NCBI GenBank assembly: GCA_016937345.1
Contig: JAFGWE010000017.1
Location: 61,672-125,671, forward strand
Reading direction: 5' to 3'
From: Methanomicrobiaceae archaeon
Lineage (GTDB): Archaea; Halobacteriota; Methanomicrobia; Methanomicrobiales; Methanomicrobiaceae
Length of the DNA stretch: 64,000 nt
This document shows, in pieces, positions 34,693 through 43,798 of this stretch. Within the stretch, counting starts at the first letter, position 1. Every line of letters starts with the position of its first letter. The translations under genes and the position numbers were made by a program. The notes beneath the pieces are model-generated. The model saw only the letters and a list, made by a program, of their open reading frames with translations. It was not told where the DNA came from and did no database searches.

Positions 34693-36633
34693 CTATTCTG
34701 TGAGGTATTTTTTTGAAGCCGGTGAGATGAATTTATAATTTCCAATAATTGCCTGATTTAGTTCAATAATATTTCGCCTGATCTGTTCCATATTCTTCAT
34801 CTGCAGCTGCAGCTGCAGTATGACGTCTTCCAGATCACAATCGCCAGATTCAATATCAATAATAGTTGAGGAGATATTATGCTGGATTACTTCCATCGGA
34901 TTTTTAAGCCTCATTGCCGCTTCTTTGATGTATATGAGGCTTTTCTCCTCACTCTTGCGCAGCTCTTCCTCGGCATGTCTGCTTTCTGTAACATCTTCAT
35001 AGACTGCAACTATCTCTTTTGAAGGAAGACGGTAGACATAATTTTCCCTCCAGCTTGCAATGCGGCTGTCTTTGTAAAGGGATACCGGGTGACTTTCAGG
35101 TTTTCCCGTCCGCCAGACATCCTGAAAAACCTTTAAAAGCCCGTATTCCTTAATCGCAGGGAAAACTTCGCTGACGGTTTTGCCTATAACTTCTTCTTTT
35201 GTAACCTTTTCAATTATCTCTGCACTGTTGTTGAAATCAACGATTACAAAATCAGCCCCTTCATCAACAGCCCTGTAAATTATAACCCCGCTTTTTGTTG
35301 AGTTGAAGAGCTCTCTGAACCTGTGGTCGCTCTCTTTAAGTGCGTCCTCCATCCGTTTGCGTCGGATAAGTGTCCATGTATTCTTTGCAAGCAGGGCCAG
35401 AATGTTTACATCGCTCTCATTATAATCGGATGCTTTGTTTCCTACACCAATTATGGCAACAATCTTATTCTGATCAAATATGGGAACTGCAAGTTCTCTT
35501 TTCAAAAGTAAACTGCCTTTTGGAGAATTTTTGCTCTCTGAACTACTGTCAAAATCATTTTTAATTATTGGTTTTCGCTCAAGCAGGGAGTCAACCCAGG
35601 CCCCGGCTGCTTCAACCGGATAATAATGTCCGGGTATTTTTGAGTAGCAAAAATGTGTACTGTTTTCTGCGAGGCAGTTTGCCATCTGAATTGTCTTCTC
35701 ATCCGGATTGACAAAATGAAAGAAACTGGCTTTGCTTGTGGTTAATTCCTCCGCCTCATCAAGAGTGAAGCTTATGCAGTCGTTGACTGACATATCATCC
35801 ATCAGAATGTTTAGCTTAACAGCGGCTCTTACAGCCTCTTCAATCCGCATGTTTTCTGTAATGTCAGTCATTACATAGTTGAACCCTGTTGTTTTGTTAT
35901 CCTCTATCCGGGGTGTCTGCGATGTCCGCACATATCTTTTCTGACCGTCTTTGTCAATGATTCTAAAGACATTTGGCGCAAATATTCCCTCTGTTCTCTC
36001 TTTGAATCCGTCTGAGGCGATTTGAAGGTCATCCTGATAAACAAAACGTGAAAAATGGTTTCCCTCCACTTCTTCCGGCAGATATCCGTACTGTTTTGTT
36101 ATCACCGGACTTACGTATGTGATTATACCTGTCAGATCCATCGTGAAGATTACGTCATTTACATTCTCAACAAGGGTGCGGTACTTCTCCTCACTCTCCT
36201 GCAATGCAAATTCGGCCTCTTTACGTTTGGTTACATCTTTTAGTGTCTCAAGGACACCGACCATTCTGCCTGTTTTATCAATCAGAGGTGATGCGGTAAA
36301 CTGAAGCCAGACTCCGGATTCTCTCATCTCCGGAAAAAAATCGGTTGCCTCATATGCACCCTTAATAAGTGCGGATTTTGAATATTTTCCCCGATATATC
36401 TTTGGAATAAGATCAGTTTTTCCATCAACCAGCAGATCAGCCATACAGGGGCGTTTTTCAGGATAGAATGCCCTCCAGTGCTGATCTGTTCCCAAAACAT
36501 CTTTGGCTTTTATTCCCGAGTACTCTTCAAGAGCTTTATTCCAGTAGATGATTTTGTGGCTTTTATTGATAACAAACTGGGGTATAGGAGATCCATGAAT
36601 AATACTGCCAGTCCAGCCTTCGTACTGCTGCAA
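34693..36633 (-). CDS. PAS/GAF sensor protein without kinase domain; start may lie upstream
   Basis: The protein has at least 646 residues. A PAS domain lies at about 12-135 (SPIPQFVINKSHKIIYWNKA), a second PAS at about 145-265, a GAF-like part at about 280-430 and a third PAS at about 440-560. About 80 helical residues with a dimerisation-like pattern follow (IKEAAMRLKNPMEVIQHNIS), where a histidine kinase would have its phosphoacceptor helix. No ATPase domain follows. The first canonical start is TTG at 36633, but the frame runs 16 codons further with a helical segment (NAEETLQQYEGW), up to an ATA at 36681 preceded by AGGAAGTGGG. It is likely co-transcribed with the RecA-like gene. Confidence 0.85.
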   Translation of the reverse strand: MQQYEGWTGSIIHGSPIPQFVINKSHKIIYWNKALEEYSGIKAKDVLGTDQHWRAFYPEKRPCMADLLVDGKTDLIPKIYRGKYSKSALIKGAYEATDFFPEMRESGVWLQFTASPLIDKTGRMVGVLETLKDVTKRKEAEFALQESEEKYRTLVENVNDVIFTMDLTGIITYVSPVITKQYGYLPEEVEGNHFSRFVYQDDLQIASDGFKERTEGIFAPNVFRIIDKDGQKRYVRTSQTPRIEDNKTTGFNYVMTDITENMRIEEAVRAAVKLNILMDDMSVNDCISFTLDEAEELTTSKASFFHFVNPDEKTIQMANCLAENSTHFCYSKIPGHYYPVEAAGAWVDSLLERKPIIKNDFDSSSESKNSPKGSLLLKRELAVPIFDQNKIVAIIGVGNKASDYNESDVNILALLAKNTWTLIRRKRMEDALKESDHRFRELFNSTKSGVIIYRAVDEGADFVIVDFNNSAEIIEKVTKEEVIGKTVSEVFPAIKEYGLLKVFQDVWRTGKPESHPVSLYKDSRIASWRENYVYRLPSKEIVAVYEDVTESRHAEEELRKSEEKSLIYIKEAAMRLKNPMEVIQHNISSTIIDIESGDCDLEDVILQLQLQMKNMEQIRRNIIELNQAIIGNYKFISPASKKYLTE

Positions 36634-36895
36634 TGTCTCTTCAGCATTTTCCGTTTCCGAAATCCGGTTTTGCTGATCTATATTCCCACTTCCTGTTATT
36701 GATAATTAATGCGTATAAGATAAAAAGTTCCCTGCTTTTATTGGTAATTTATGCAGGATAATCAGTATTTGAATTTTTTTAAAAACCTCTTCAGGCAGGA
36801 TTTAAAAAAGTCAGATACGTCGGAAAATATAAAAAAACCACTTATAAAGCCGAAATATGTGTTTTTATAAAATGAAGAAATTTTATTTTTGGCTA

Positions 36896-37129
36896 TCATC
36901 GCGGGGGGCATCTTTTATTCCAGAGTTCCGCTGCACCGGAGATTGCCACCGATGCCGCCATAAGATGGATTCTGTGCTTTTTTAGCACAATAGATGCTCC
37001 TGCTACCAGTATTGCGTTTGAAATTGTTCCCGGAGTAAGTGCTGCATCGATAGTTCTCATTGTATGTGATCTCCATTCTGTTCTTACATATTCTGCTTTG
37101 AGTGATTCAGGATTTATTCCGGCTGTCAT
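36896..37129 (-). CDS. Small protein coupled to MerR-like gene, unknown
   Basis: The 77-residue product has a central hydrophobic stretch (TISNAILVAGASIVLKKHRI) and possibly a second one; I do not recognise it. Its ATG shares a base with the stop of the upstream HTH gene (TAATG), so translation is coupled. A membrane location is possible. The pair appears as one operon with no further members. Confidence 0.6.
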   Translation of the reverse strand: MTAGINPESLKAEYVRTEWRSHTMRTIDAALTPGTISNAILVAGASIVLKKHRIHLMAASVAISGAAELWNKRCPPR

Positions 37130-37854
37130 TATTTTTCTCCTTTTTCACGTTTCCAGAACGGCTTTTTCAGATTATCTATCTCTTTTTCCATATATTCGGT
37201 CCAGTCTGACAGGTTTTTGCTGAGGGAATCCTGTGATTTTTTGTAATCATCAAGAGAATTTTCAAAGAAGTCAACCCATTCATTTGCAACTGACATCTTT
37301 TTATCAAGTGTAAAAATCATCTCTTTTAATTCTTCATATTTTTTATCAGACTCAGTTTTATTATCCAGAATCTCTTTTTCAAGATTTTCAAGCCTTGCAG
37401 TTATCTTCGATATTCTGATCTCAAGTGAACCGAATTTATCGGAATCACGGTTTATTGCCATTGACGTTTTTGCAATCGCCTGGTTTACAGTCTTTTCAGC
37501 GGTTTCTATAACACCGGGAGACACTCTTTTGGGTTTATTATCTGCAGAGACCGGATTCTCTCTTATCTTCTCTGAAACTTTCTCTTTTGTGCTTTTTTTT
37601 GCCGCTATACACCCGAAAGATGCAAGAATTTCATCTGTTGAAAGACCTTTTTGTGTAAGGCCGGATATTTTTGAGATTATTCCTGCCGCTTTCTCCTCAT
37701 ATATTTTCACCCGGCCAAAGTCTCTTTGAGGTATGGCATTTGAAAATTCCTTTGAGATTCTTTTTACCTCTTCTTCAGTAACACCACAGATTTCTGCGAT
37801 ATCAGCTGCTTTTAGTATTTTATCTCTCATTATACTCAGTATCCTTGAATGCAA
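37129..37854 (-). CDS. MerR-like HTH protein with long coiled coil
   Basis: The product has 241 residues. The first 80 resemble a MerR/excisionase-type helix-turn-helix (LKAADIAEICGVTEEEVKRI, then QRDFGRVKIYEE with the wing and helices). After a basic linker, residues about 115-230 form a coiled coil (KFGSLEIRISKITARLENLE). A C-terminal basic patch follows (KKPFWKREKGEK). It may bind DNA and bring it to a membrane or polymer partner; the coupled small hydrophobic gene makes this possible. A second ATG at 37830 is equally likely as a start. Confidence 0.7.
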   Translation of the reverse strand: MHSRILSIMRDKILKAADIAEICGVTEEEVKRISKEFSNAIPQRDFGRVKIYEEKAAGIISKISGLTQKGLSTDEILASFGCIAAKKSTKEKVSEKIRENPVSADNKPKRVSPGVIETAEKTVNQAIAKTSMAINRDSDKFGSLEIRISKITARLENLEKEILDNKTESDKKYEELKEMIFTLDKKMSVANEWVDFFENSLDDYKKSQDSLSKNLSDWTEYMEKEIDNLKKPFWKREKGEK

Positions 37855-37896
37855 TATAACTCCCGGATTTTTATCAGGCAGCCTTCTAAGCCTGAT

Positions 37897-37918
37897 TTAC
37901 ATGAAATAAAATTTCATG
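37897..37918. repeat. TTACATGAAA element with perfect hairpin
   Basis: The stem catgaaat-aaa-atttcatg is perfect with eight pairs and is followed by acattttt. It is preceded by tt, which gives the same ttacatgaaa core as at 33374-33430. It lies in the gap between the end of cheW and the start of the MerR-like gene, about 45 bases before that start. Confidence 0.45.
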
Positions 37919-38012
37919 AACATTTTTGGTAATATTTATTCTGGTCTTTTATATTTGTTAAAGATAGTGACAGATAACCTGAATTGACTGGAAAAGGGAT
38001 AAAAATAATTAT

Positions 38013-38489
38013 TCAGGGTTTTGTGGATGCAAGAATATCCTGTAGGACCTGGCCTACGTCAAGCCAGACAATAAGGCGTTTTTTCTCGCCGCTCTCTGAG
38101 GCTTCCTTGTCTCCGATCTTTATAATTCCCTTGACATAGGCTTCGCTTGACAGGGAGCCTTTGATTGCCTCGACTTCGTCCTCTGATATCTGAAGGACTG
38201 CGTGAACATCATCAACGATAATACCTACATTGGAGCCCTCCGCAGCCTCCGGAACCAGAACTATTATCTTCTGATCTTCACGTTTTGCTTTTTCAGGAAG
38301 ATCCAGGATCTTGTTGAGATTGATTATGTTTGTTATTTCCCCTCTGAGGTTGATTATCCCTGCAATGTGCGCCTGAGCCCTTGGAACAGGTGTTATCGGC
38401 ACCATCTCAACAATCTCTCTTGTCAGAGTTATGTCAAGTGCATACCTCTCCTTGCCAATATCAAATTCAACCACGTCAATTACTGCCAT
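38013..38489 (-). CDS. cheW: CheW chemotaxis coupling protein
   Basis: CheW links chemoreceptors to the CheA kinase. The 158-residue product shows the family order: VVEFDIGKERYALDITLTRE, then ITPVPRAQAHIAGIINLRGE, NIINLNKILDL, NVGIIVDDVHAVLQISEDEV and a last strand (KRLIVWLDVGQVL). The length is normal. It begins 22 bases after the receptor gene on the same strand, with GGGAGGTTA as ribosome-binding site. No cheA is present in this window, so the kinase lies elsewhere. Confidence 0.95.
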   Translation of the reverse strand: MAVIDVVEFDIGKERYALDITLTREIVEMVPITPVPRAQAHIAGIINLRGEITNIINLNKILDLPEKAKREDQKIIVLVPEAAEGSNVGIIVDDVHAVLQISEDEVEAIKGSLSSEAYVKGIIKIGDKEASESGEKKRLIVWLDVGQVLQDILASTKP

Positions 38490-38511
38490 TTTGCCTGTAA
38501 CCTCCCTTAAA

Positions 38512-40521
38512 TTATACTTTCAGATGGCTCAGTGATTTGCTCAGGTCATCTGAAAGTGTTGTTACTTCATGGATTGCACTGTTAATCTCTTCAACTGAAG
38601 CACTTGTCTCCTCAGAGAGTGCTGCCAGCTCTTCGATTTCATTCTGGGTCTTTAATGTAATATCATTGCTCTTCTCAGAGTCACTTACAATATTGTTTGT
38701 GATGTTTGCCTGGTCCTCAATGGCCTTTGCAATCTCACTCATATTGATGGAAACCTGTTCTGCACCTTTAACAATCTTGTTTAAGGATTCAATTGCGGCA
38801 TTGACACTTCCAACACCGGAGACAACCTGTGTGTTGGCGGACTGTATTGAAGTGGCGGTCTTCTCGCTTGTCTTCTGGATTCCTGAGATGACAGTATCAA
38901 TCTGGGCAGTTGCATTTCTTGCCTCGGTTGCAAGGTTTTTAACTTCTCCTGCCACAACCGCAAATCCGCGTCCGTGCTCTCCTGCACGTGCTGCTTCTAT
39001 TGCTGCATTTAAGGCAAGCATATTTATCTGATTTGTGATATCGTTTATAAGTTTGACGACGTTGTTAATCTCAAGAAGCTGTTTGTTCAGATCACCCATC
39101 TCTACGACACTTTCTTTTGTGATATCTGCAACAGAGTTCATCTTTTCGGTTGCTTCAACTCCGAGATCCTGTGCATCCTTGCCCATTCCGGCCACACTCT
39201 TTGCCTGATCCAAAACTTCCTGTGATGTGCTTGCAATCTCTTCATTTGATGCGGAGAGATCAGATATTGCACGTGTGATATTTTCAATCTGTATCTGGAG
39301 TGTTCTTGAAAGTTCGGCTGATTTCTGACTTCCTATTGCGACCTGTTCGGCAGCTTTTGCAATCTCATTTGAACCGCTTGCAGCATCACTCATATTATTC
39401 TGAATTGTGTTCATTCCCTCTACTGCGTCTGCAAACAGAAGTCTGGATTCACTTATTGCATTGTTGTAGTCTTCTTTTAGTGTCTCTAACGGGTCATCAG
39501 GCTTTATCGCAAGCTGTAGTGTAAAGTCGCCGTCCTTTAAGGCATGCATACCCCTTGCGACTTCTTCAACACTCTCTTCTAAAATTGCAGCTTTCTTCTG
39601 CGCCTCTTCCATTAAGGCCTCGACTTCTCTCTGTTTGTTCCTGACTTCTGTGATGTCGTTATAGACTATGAGAACGCTTGCAATCTCACCCTTTGGATTC
39701 ATAATTGGAATTCCATACTGTTCGACAATGCGGACGCCTTTTGGGAATTTGACTGTTACAACACCATGGCTTCTGGATTTTGTCTCAAAAACGTGCTTTA
39801 AGCCTTCACCTTCGGTCTCCAGAACCTCAAAGTCACGAAGAGTCATTGTAAGAAGCTTATCGATGCTTATACCGGAAAGATCCGAATATGCAGGGTTTAC
39901 AACCCTGATATTGAAGCCTTTGTCACAAAGAATAATAGGCATCGGGTTTTCCTGAACAATAACCTCTGATCTCTCCTGAAGGGCCTTATTTTTAGCAAGC
40001 TGCTTTTGGATCTCCTCTTCTTCCTCTTTCTGCAGGGTTATATCATTAAAAACAAAAAGACCGATCTCAATGTTTCCGTTCTCATCTCTCAGAGGAACTC
40101 CCTGCTGTTCAACGATTAATTTTCTGCCGTCTTTAAATGTAAATTCCAGTGTGCACGTTGTCTTTTTTCCGGATGAAAAAAGCTTATCGGCGCCTTCGCC
40201 TGAGAGCATCTTGATCTTGTAGTCAGATGCATCCATCTTCATAAGCTTCGCCCTGTCCATATCCATCATTTTTTCGTATGCACTGTTCATGTCGATAGCC
40301 ATGAAATTACAGTCAAGAAGCATCATCGGAACAGGATTCTGCTGGATCATCATCTGGACATTGTCGCATGTCTTTTTTGAATCAATAACGAACTCTATTG
40401 CAGTGTTTACCGCCTCTGCAAGCTCTTTGAATTCGCTCTCTGTCTGTTCTGTATCTACCCTTACCGAATAGTCACCTTCAAGCGCTCTTGTTAGGATTTT
40501 TGTTATTGTGCTGACACTCAT
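38512..40521 (-). CDS. Soluble methyl-accepting chemotaxis protein with PAS domains
   Basis: From ATG 40521 the protein has 669 residues and no membrane helix, so it is a cytosolic receptor. A HAMP-like segment (about 8-45) is followed by two PAS domains (about 55-170 and 185-295), a second HAMP-like part (about 315-360) and a signalling domain (about 370-669). The receptor hairpin tip is intact: INMLALNAAIEAARAGEHGR followed by GFAVVAGEVKNLA. The start is supported by GGTGGGT eight bases upstream; an ATG 15 bases earlier lies before that site. cheW follows directly. It probably reports redox or energy state through PAS cofactors. Confidence 0.93.
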   Translation of the reverse strand: MSVSTITKILTRALEGDYSVRVDTEQTESEFKELAEAVNTAIEFVIDSKKTCDNVQMMIQQNPVPMMLLDCNFMAIDMNSAYEKMMDMDRAKLMKMDASDYKIKMLSGEGADKLFSSGKKTTCTLEFTFKDGRKLIVEQQGVPLRDENGNIEIGLFVFNDITLQKEEEEEIQKQLAKNKALQERSEVIVQENPMPIILCDKGFNIRVVNPAYSDLSGISIDKLLTMTLRDFEVLETEGEGLKHVFETKSRSHGVVTVKFPKGVRIVEQYGIPIMNPKGEIASVLIVYNDITEVRNKQREVEALMEEAQKKAAILEESVEEVARGMHALKDGDFTLQLAIKPDDPLETLKEDYNNAISESRLLFADAVEGMNTIQNNMSDAASGSNEIAKAAEQVAIGSQKSAELSRTLQIQIENITRAISDLSASNEEIASTSQEVLDQAKSVAGMGKDAQDLGVEATEKMNSVADITKESVVEMGDLNKQLLEINNVVKLINDITNQINMLALNAAIEAARAGEHGRGFAVVAGEVKNLATEARNATAQIDTVISGIQKTSEKTATSIQSANTQVVSGVGSVNAAIESLNKIVKGAEQVSINMSEIAKAIEDQANITNNIVSDSEKSNDITLKTQNEIEELAALSEETSASVEEINSAIHEVTTLSDDLSKSLSHLKV

Positions 40522-40762
40522 TTTTACCCACCACATCTGCTTTTTTTATGAATTTTTTCAATGTGAAAAAATTTTCAATTATATTATGCTGTTAGTGGTA
40601 AATCTGATTATCCCAATATAAAAAGAATTCTTTTTTTACTACAGTCTTTTACATTTATGCAAAATTATACCGGCAATCTGCATTCAAAAAATTGTTTTGC
40701 TCTTTTCTTATCCTGAGGTTTAAAAAACGAATTAAAAAATGAGTTTTGTAAAGAGATTTTTT

Positions 40763-41212
40763 CTAAAAGAGTCTGTATATGTAAAAATTATCTGACTGTC
40801 TTTCTTTCTGATCATAATCTGCAAGAATATTGGACCTGTTTCCAAGTTTAAGCATCTTTTCGGCAAGAATCTCCGTTCCGCATGTTTTATCGAGAAGTTT
40901 TGTTATTTCGGCGTTTATTTTTCTGATCTCATCATGCGGGATTTTGTCAAGGGCATCTGCCGGGTATGAGTCTATATCAAAGTATGAAAATATGGATTCG
41001 AGTGAAACAAGCCAGAGTCTTGACTTTATTGCCCTCCTTGCGGCAACGTTCGCTTCAATGTCTGTTAAAACAAGATATGCCCTGTTTGGGCCGTGATAAA
41101 GTGCCTTGAAGGTGTACAAAGTACCTTTTGATTCAGTAATCTTTTCAGGAGATACCCCGAGGTATTTTGCAAGTGCCTTCTTTTTATCTTCCAGTTCACG
41201 TTGTGATGACAT
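40763..41212 (-). CDS. Uncharacterised 149-residue protein
   Basis: The product has no signal peptide or membrane helix. The N-terminus contains LAKYLGVSPEKITESKGTLY, and the C-terminus ends NRSNILADYDQKERQSDNFY followed by IYRLF. That ending is reminiscent of small domains found in phage or plasmid proteins, but the match is too weak for a family call. A segment in the middle (IPHDEIRKINAEITKLLDK) is helical. It is a single gene with about 220 and 280 bases of flanking intergenic sequence. It could be an accessory gene. Confidence 0.65.
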   Translation of the reverse strand: MSSQRELEDKKKALAKYLGVSPEKITESKGTLYTFKALYHGPNRAYLVLTDIEANVAARRAIKSRLWLVSLESIFSYFDIDSYPADALDKIPHDEIRKINAEITKLLDKTCGTEILAEKMLKLGNRSNILADYDQKERQSDNFYIYRLF

Positions 41213-41490
41213 TTTAACACATCTGCGCGGGGTTTTTTAAAATCTCTTTAGGCTTTATTTTTACAAAAGATCTCTGATATCCTGTGGGATTTATAAAAAA
41301 CCAATAAGGCAGTTCATCTTTTTTTTCTTTTCTGTATAATTTATCTGTCAGATCTTTATTTTATATTAGACAGTCTTTTGTTTTAAATCTTAAAAAAAGG
41401 TGGTATATTTAAATTAAGGAGGGATGAGCCTGGAAAAAGGCTCGCTTTTATATTTAAAGGTCTTTAAGTTATCCTGTGATCTTCTAATAT

Positions 41491-42078
41491 TTAGATCTCA
41501 GTTCTTACAAGGGCATCATATGCCATTTTTCTGAATACATTCAGGTCAGTGTTGTAGAATTCACCGGCTTTTTTTGAATCCTCTGTCTCTCCGAATATTA
41601 AAAGACGGTTTAAGGTGGATTCAGCTGTGTCGTCGATCCATATTTTTGTTGTCTCCAGATCTGTTTCAGATATGTTTTCGACTCTGACAGAAACAAATAC
41701 TGAACCGTCGGGAGTTTCACGGACAATGGGCTTTCCAACCACTGATACGTATGCACCCTGTTCTATCTGTGAGATCTTGAGCATGGCTTCCTGCTGGTAA
41801 CTTCCTGCGTTTATAAAGAAAAGTCCTGTCGGATCTGATACACGGGCTGTGTAGAATGGGTTTTCATCGCCTTTTCTTTCTTTTTGTGTCATCTGCCCGC
41901 AGAAAAAAATCCTGTTGGATCTCTCTCCTGTGGGAAGCATTACATATACCGGACTTTTTTCATCATCACCATCTTTAAACTGGAGTCTTGTTTCACGGAG
42001 TTCTGATGCAAAAACACGCTTTGCAGGCTCTCTTACATATCTTTTCTGGCCGTTGTGGCCGCCTGTACCTGATGTCAT
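41491..42078 (-). CDS. RPA-associated protein (OB-fold)
   Basis: The product has 195 residues. It starts with KRYVREPAKRVFASELRETR and contains GERSNRIFFCGQMTQKERKG and YTARVSDPTGLFFINAGSYQ, the pattern of archaeal RPA-associated proteins (COG3390) that have one OB fold and act with replication protein A. The gene follows the RPA gene without any gap (TAA directly followed by ATG), so the two subunits are co-translated. The C-terminal helices may contact RPA. Confidence 0.9.
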   Translation of the reverse strand: MTSGTGGHNGQKRYVREPAKRVFASELRETRLQFKDGDDEKSPVYVMLPTGERSNRIFFCGQMTQKERKGDENPFYTARVSDPTGLFFINAGSYQQEAMLKISQIEQGAYVSVVGKPIVRETPDGSVFVSVRVENISETDLETTKIWIDDTAESTLNRLLIFGETEDSKKAGEFYNTDLNVFRKMAYDALVRTEI

Positions 42079-43338
42079 TTAAAGATCAACTCCCGTATCC
42101 TGTTCAGATGCCCGGTTGATAAGTCCGGTATGTTTCTGCGGATCAAACGAAATGAGCTCACAGTTTTTTACAAGAAGTGTGCCTTCCATGTCATTTCCAC
42201 GGCACTGGAAATATCTGCCTATTAAAATATCCTGCATCTTAATGAAAACATCTTCAAGTCCCAAAGGATTATTTTCTGCAATCTCTATTGCCTTTTCAAG
42301 GGTTATGCCTGTAATTTTTTCAGCTTCTTCTCTCTGGATAAGAATGTTTGTTGCTGCAGATCCATTGTCAAGCACTCCTGTAATTCTTAAATCGTACCTG
42401 AATTTGTCTTGTATTTCGTGAAGCGGACAGAAATTCTGTCTGTTTAAAACACGGTTGCAGCCATCAACAGGGCATCTTTTAATGAGGCCTGATCCCGGAC
42501 CCAGATTAATAATTGCGCCGGTAATTGTGGTTTTGCCGCCCGAAATTTCAATCTCCGCACCTTCATCTTCAAGAAACATGGCGCCTGTGAGATTGAGGGA
42601 GTATCTTCCCTGGTATTCATCCACTCCTGCGTAGTAGATGTTGTATACCTTTCCTTCTTCGAGCTTTTGGTTATTGTTATCCTTCCAGGTAACAAATTTT
42701 GTCGTTGCAGTTTCATCACCGAGAATGCCTGTCTGAAACATTCTCTCATGGCGCGGTTCCCAGTCCTGAACTACCTTGACGTGCACTGTTGCAACGCCGG
42801 GTTTAAGGTCTGACAGGGAGATCGGAACCGGCATAAGAGGTCTGTCTTCGTCAATCTCTGTAATAGTTGTTCCCGAATGAACTTTCATGCTCGGTGAACC
42901 GCGGTATTCATCAATGGTTGCCGATTCAAATCTGTACCACTTATTCTCTTCAAGTAATGTGGCGTTTGCTTTCTCCCACACGACAAATCTGACTGCACCG
43001 GAATCATCCGAGATGATTCCTGCCTGCGCCATTGATGGTGAAGGCGGTGTCTGAAGCGATACTACTTTTCCCTCTACTGTTACCCAGTCTCCGGGGTTTG
43101 TGTCCGCAATCTTCATGACATCAGGATTATCCCTGTTGCTGCCTGAATTAGTCAGTTTTAGTTCACGTATGAACTCATTAGTCACTGTTCTTTCAGCCTC
43201 TTCAACCGGAATTCCAAAGTCTTTCACAAGCAGATTTAATTTTGCTTCTATTCTCTCGCAATCAACGAGAGCGCCTTTCTCTTCTAATTTCCGGGAGATT
43301 CTTTCTGTTACCTGAGGATCAATGTCCATTTTTTTCAC
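42079..43338 (-). CDS. rpa: Replication protein A (single-strand DNA-binding protein)
   Basis: RPA coats single-stranded DNA in replication and repair. The product has 419 residues. After a helical N-terminus there are three OB folds. The first begins GDWVTVEGKVVSLQTPPSPS and contains AGIISDDSGAVRFVVWEKAN. The second has TVHVKVVQDWEPRHERMFQT. The third carries a zinc-finger insert (CPVDGCNRVLNRQNFCPLHE). The length and domain order fit the euryarchaeal RPA of methanogens. The RPA-associated gene follows immediately. A possible promoter lies in the 190-base gap upstream. Confidence 0.95.
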   Translation of the reverse strand: MKKMDIDPQVTERISRKLEEKGALVDCERIEAKLNLLVKDFGIPVEEAERTVTNEFIRELKLTNSGSNRDNPDVMKIADTNPGDWVTVEGKVVSLQTPPSPSMAQAGIISDDSGAVRFVVWEKANATLLEENKWYRFESATIDEYRGSPSMKVHSGTTITEIDEDRPLMPVPISLSDLKPGVATVHVKVVQDWEPRHERMFQTGILGDETATTKFVTWKDNNNQKLEEGKVYNIYYAGVDEYQGRYSLNLTGAMFLEDEGAEIEISGGKTTITGAIINLGPGSGLIKRCPVDGCNRVLNRQNFCPLHEIQDKFRYDLRITGVLDNGSAATNILIQREEAEKITGITLEKAIEIAENNPLGLEDVFIKMQDILIGRYFQCRGNDMEGTLLVKNCELISFDPQKHTGLINRASEQDTGVDL

Positions 43339-43529
43339 ATCTCCGATCAGTACTCAGCACTTCATGACTATATATTTTTATTACCGTGCATCGCGAAAGT
43401 GATTTGAAATTTTTTTTCTGATAATTTCATCGGAGATTTATCATCGGGCAGTTTTATAAAAATAACCTGATAACTTGGATGGAAAATTCATTTTTCAGAT
43501 CTTTTTTTAGAATTTTTTAAGTACCTTTA

Positions 43530-43739
43530 ATGCAAATATCTGTTACTATGGTATTGACAGCAGACAGTCCGTTAACAGAATTGCTTCAGGAAAATCCAAA
43601 ATCCGCAGAGATTCTAATGCGTTTTGGAATGGGATGTGTTGGCTGCGCTCTTGCAAGCGGTGAATCAATCAGGCAGGCAGCAGCAGGACATGGAATTCCC
43701 CTTGAAGAGCTTCTTGACGCTCTTGGAATTGAGCATTAA
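43530..43739 (+). CDS. DUF1858 redox-disulfide protein
   Basis: The 69-residue protein fits the DUF1858 / hybrid-cluster-associated disulfide group. It has an N-terminal strand, then NPKSAEILMRFGMGCVGCAL with the conserved CVGC pair, then a helical end (HGIPLEELLDALGI). The two Cys residues can form a redox-active disulfide. Homologues are found near hybrid-cluster or sulfur proteins, but here it stands alone. The next gene, cbiZ, is convergent, and an A/T-only tract separates the two. Confidence 0.9.
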   Translation: MQISVTMVLTADSPLTELLQENPKSAEILMRFGMGCVGCALASGESIRQAAAGHGIPLEELLDALGIEH

Positions 43740-43790
43740 ATAAAAAAATTAAAAAAAAAATTAAAAAAATTATTTTTTTAAAAAAAACTG
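43737..43790. other. A/T-only low-complexity tract
   Basis: More than 50 consecutive bases contain only A and T, made of A runs and T runs (aaaaaattaaaaaaaaaattaaaaaaa type). It lies between the stops of two convergent genes and can act as a bidirectional terminator by its T runs. Confidence 0.5.
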
Positions 43791-43798
43791 TGCGGTTT

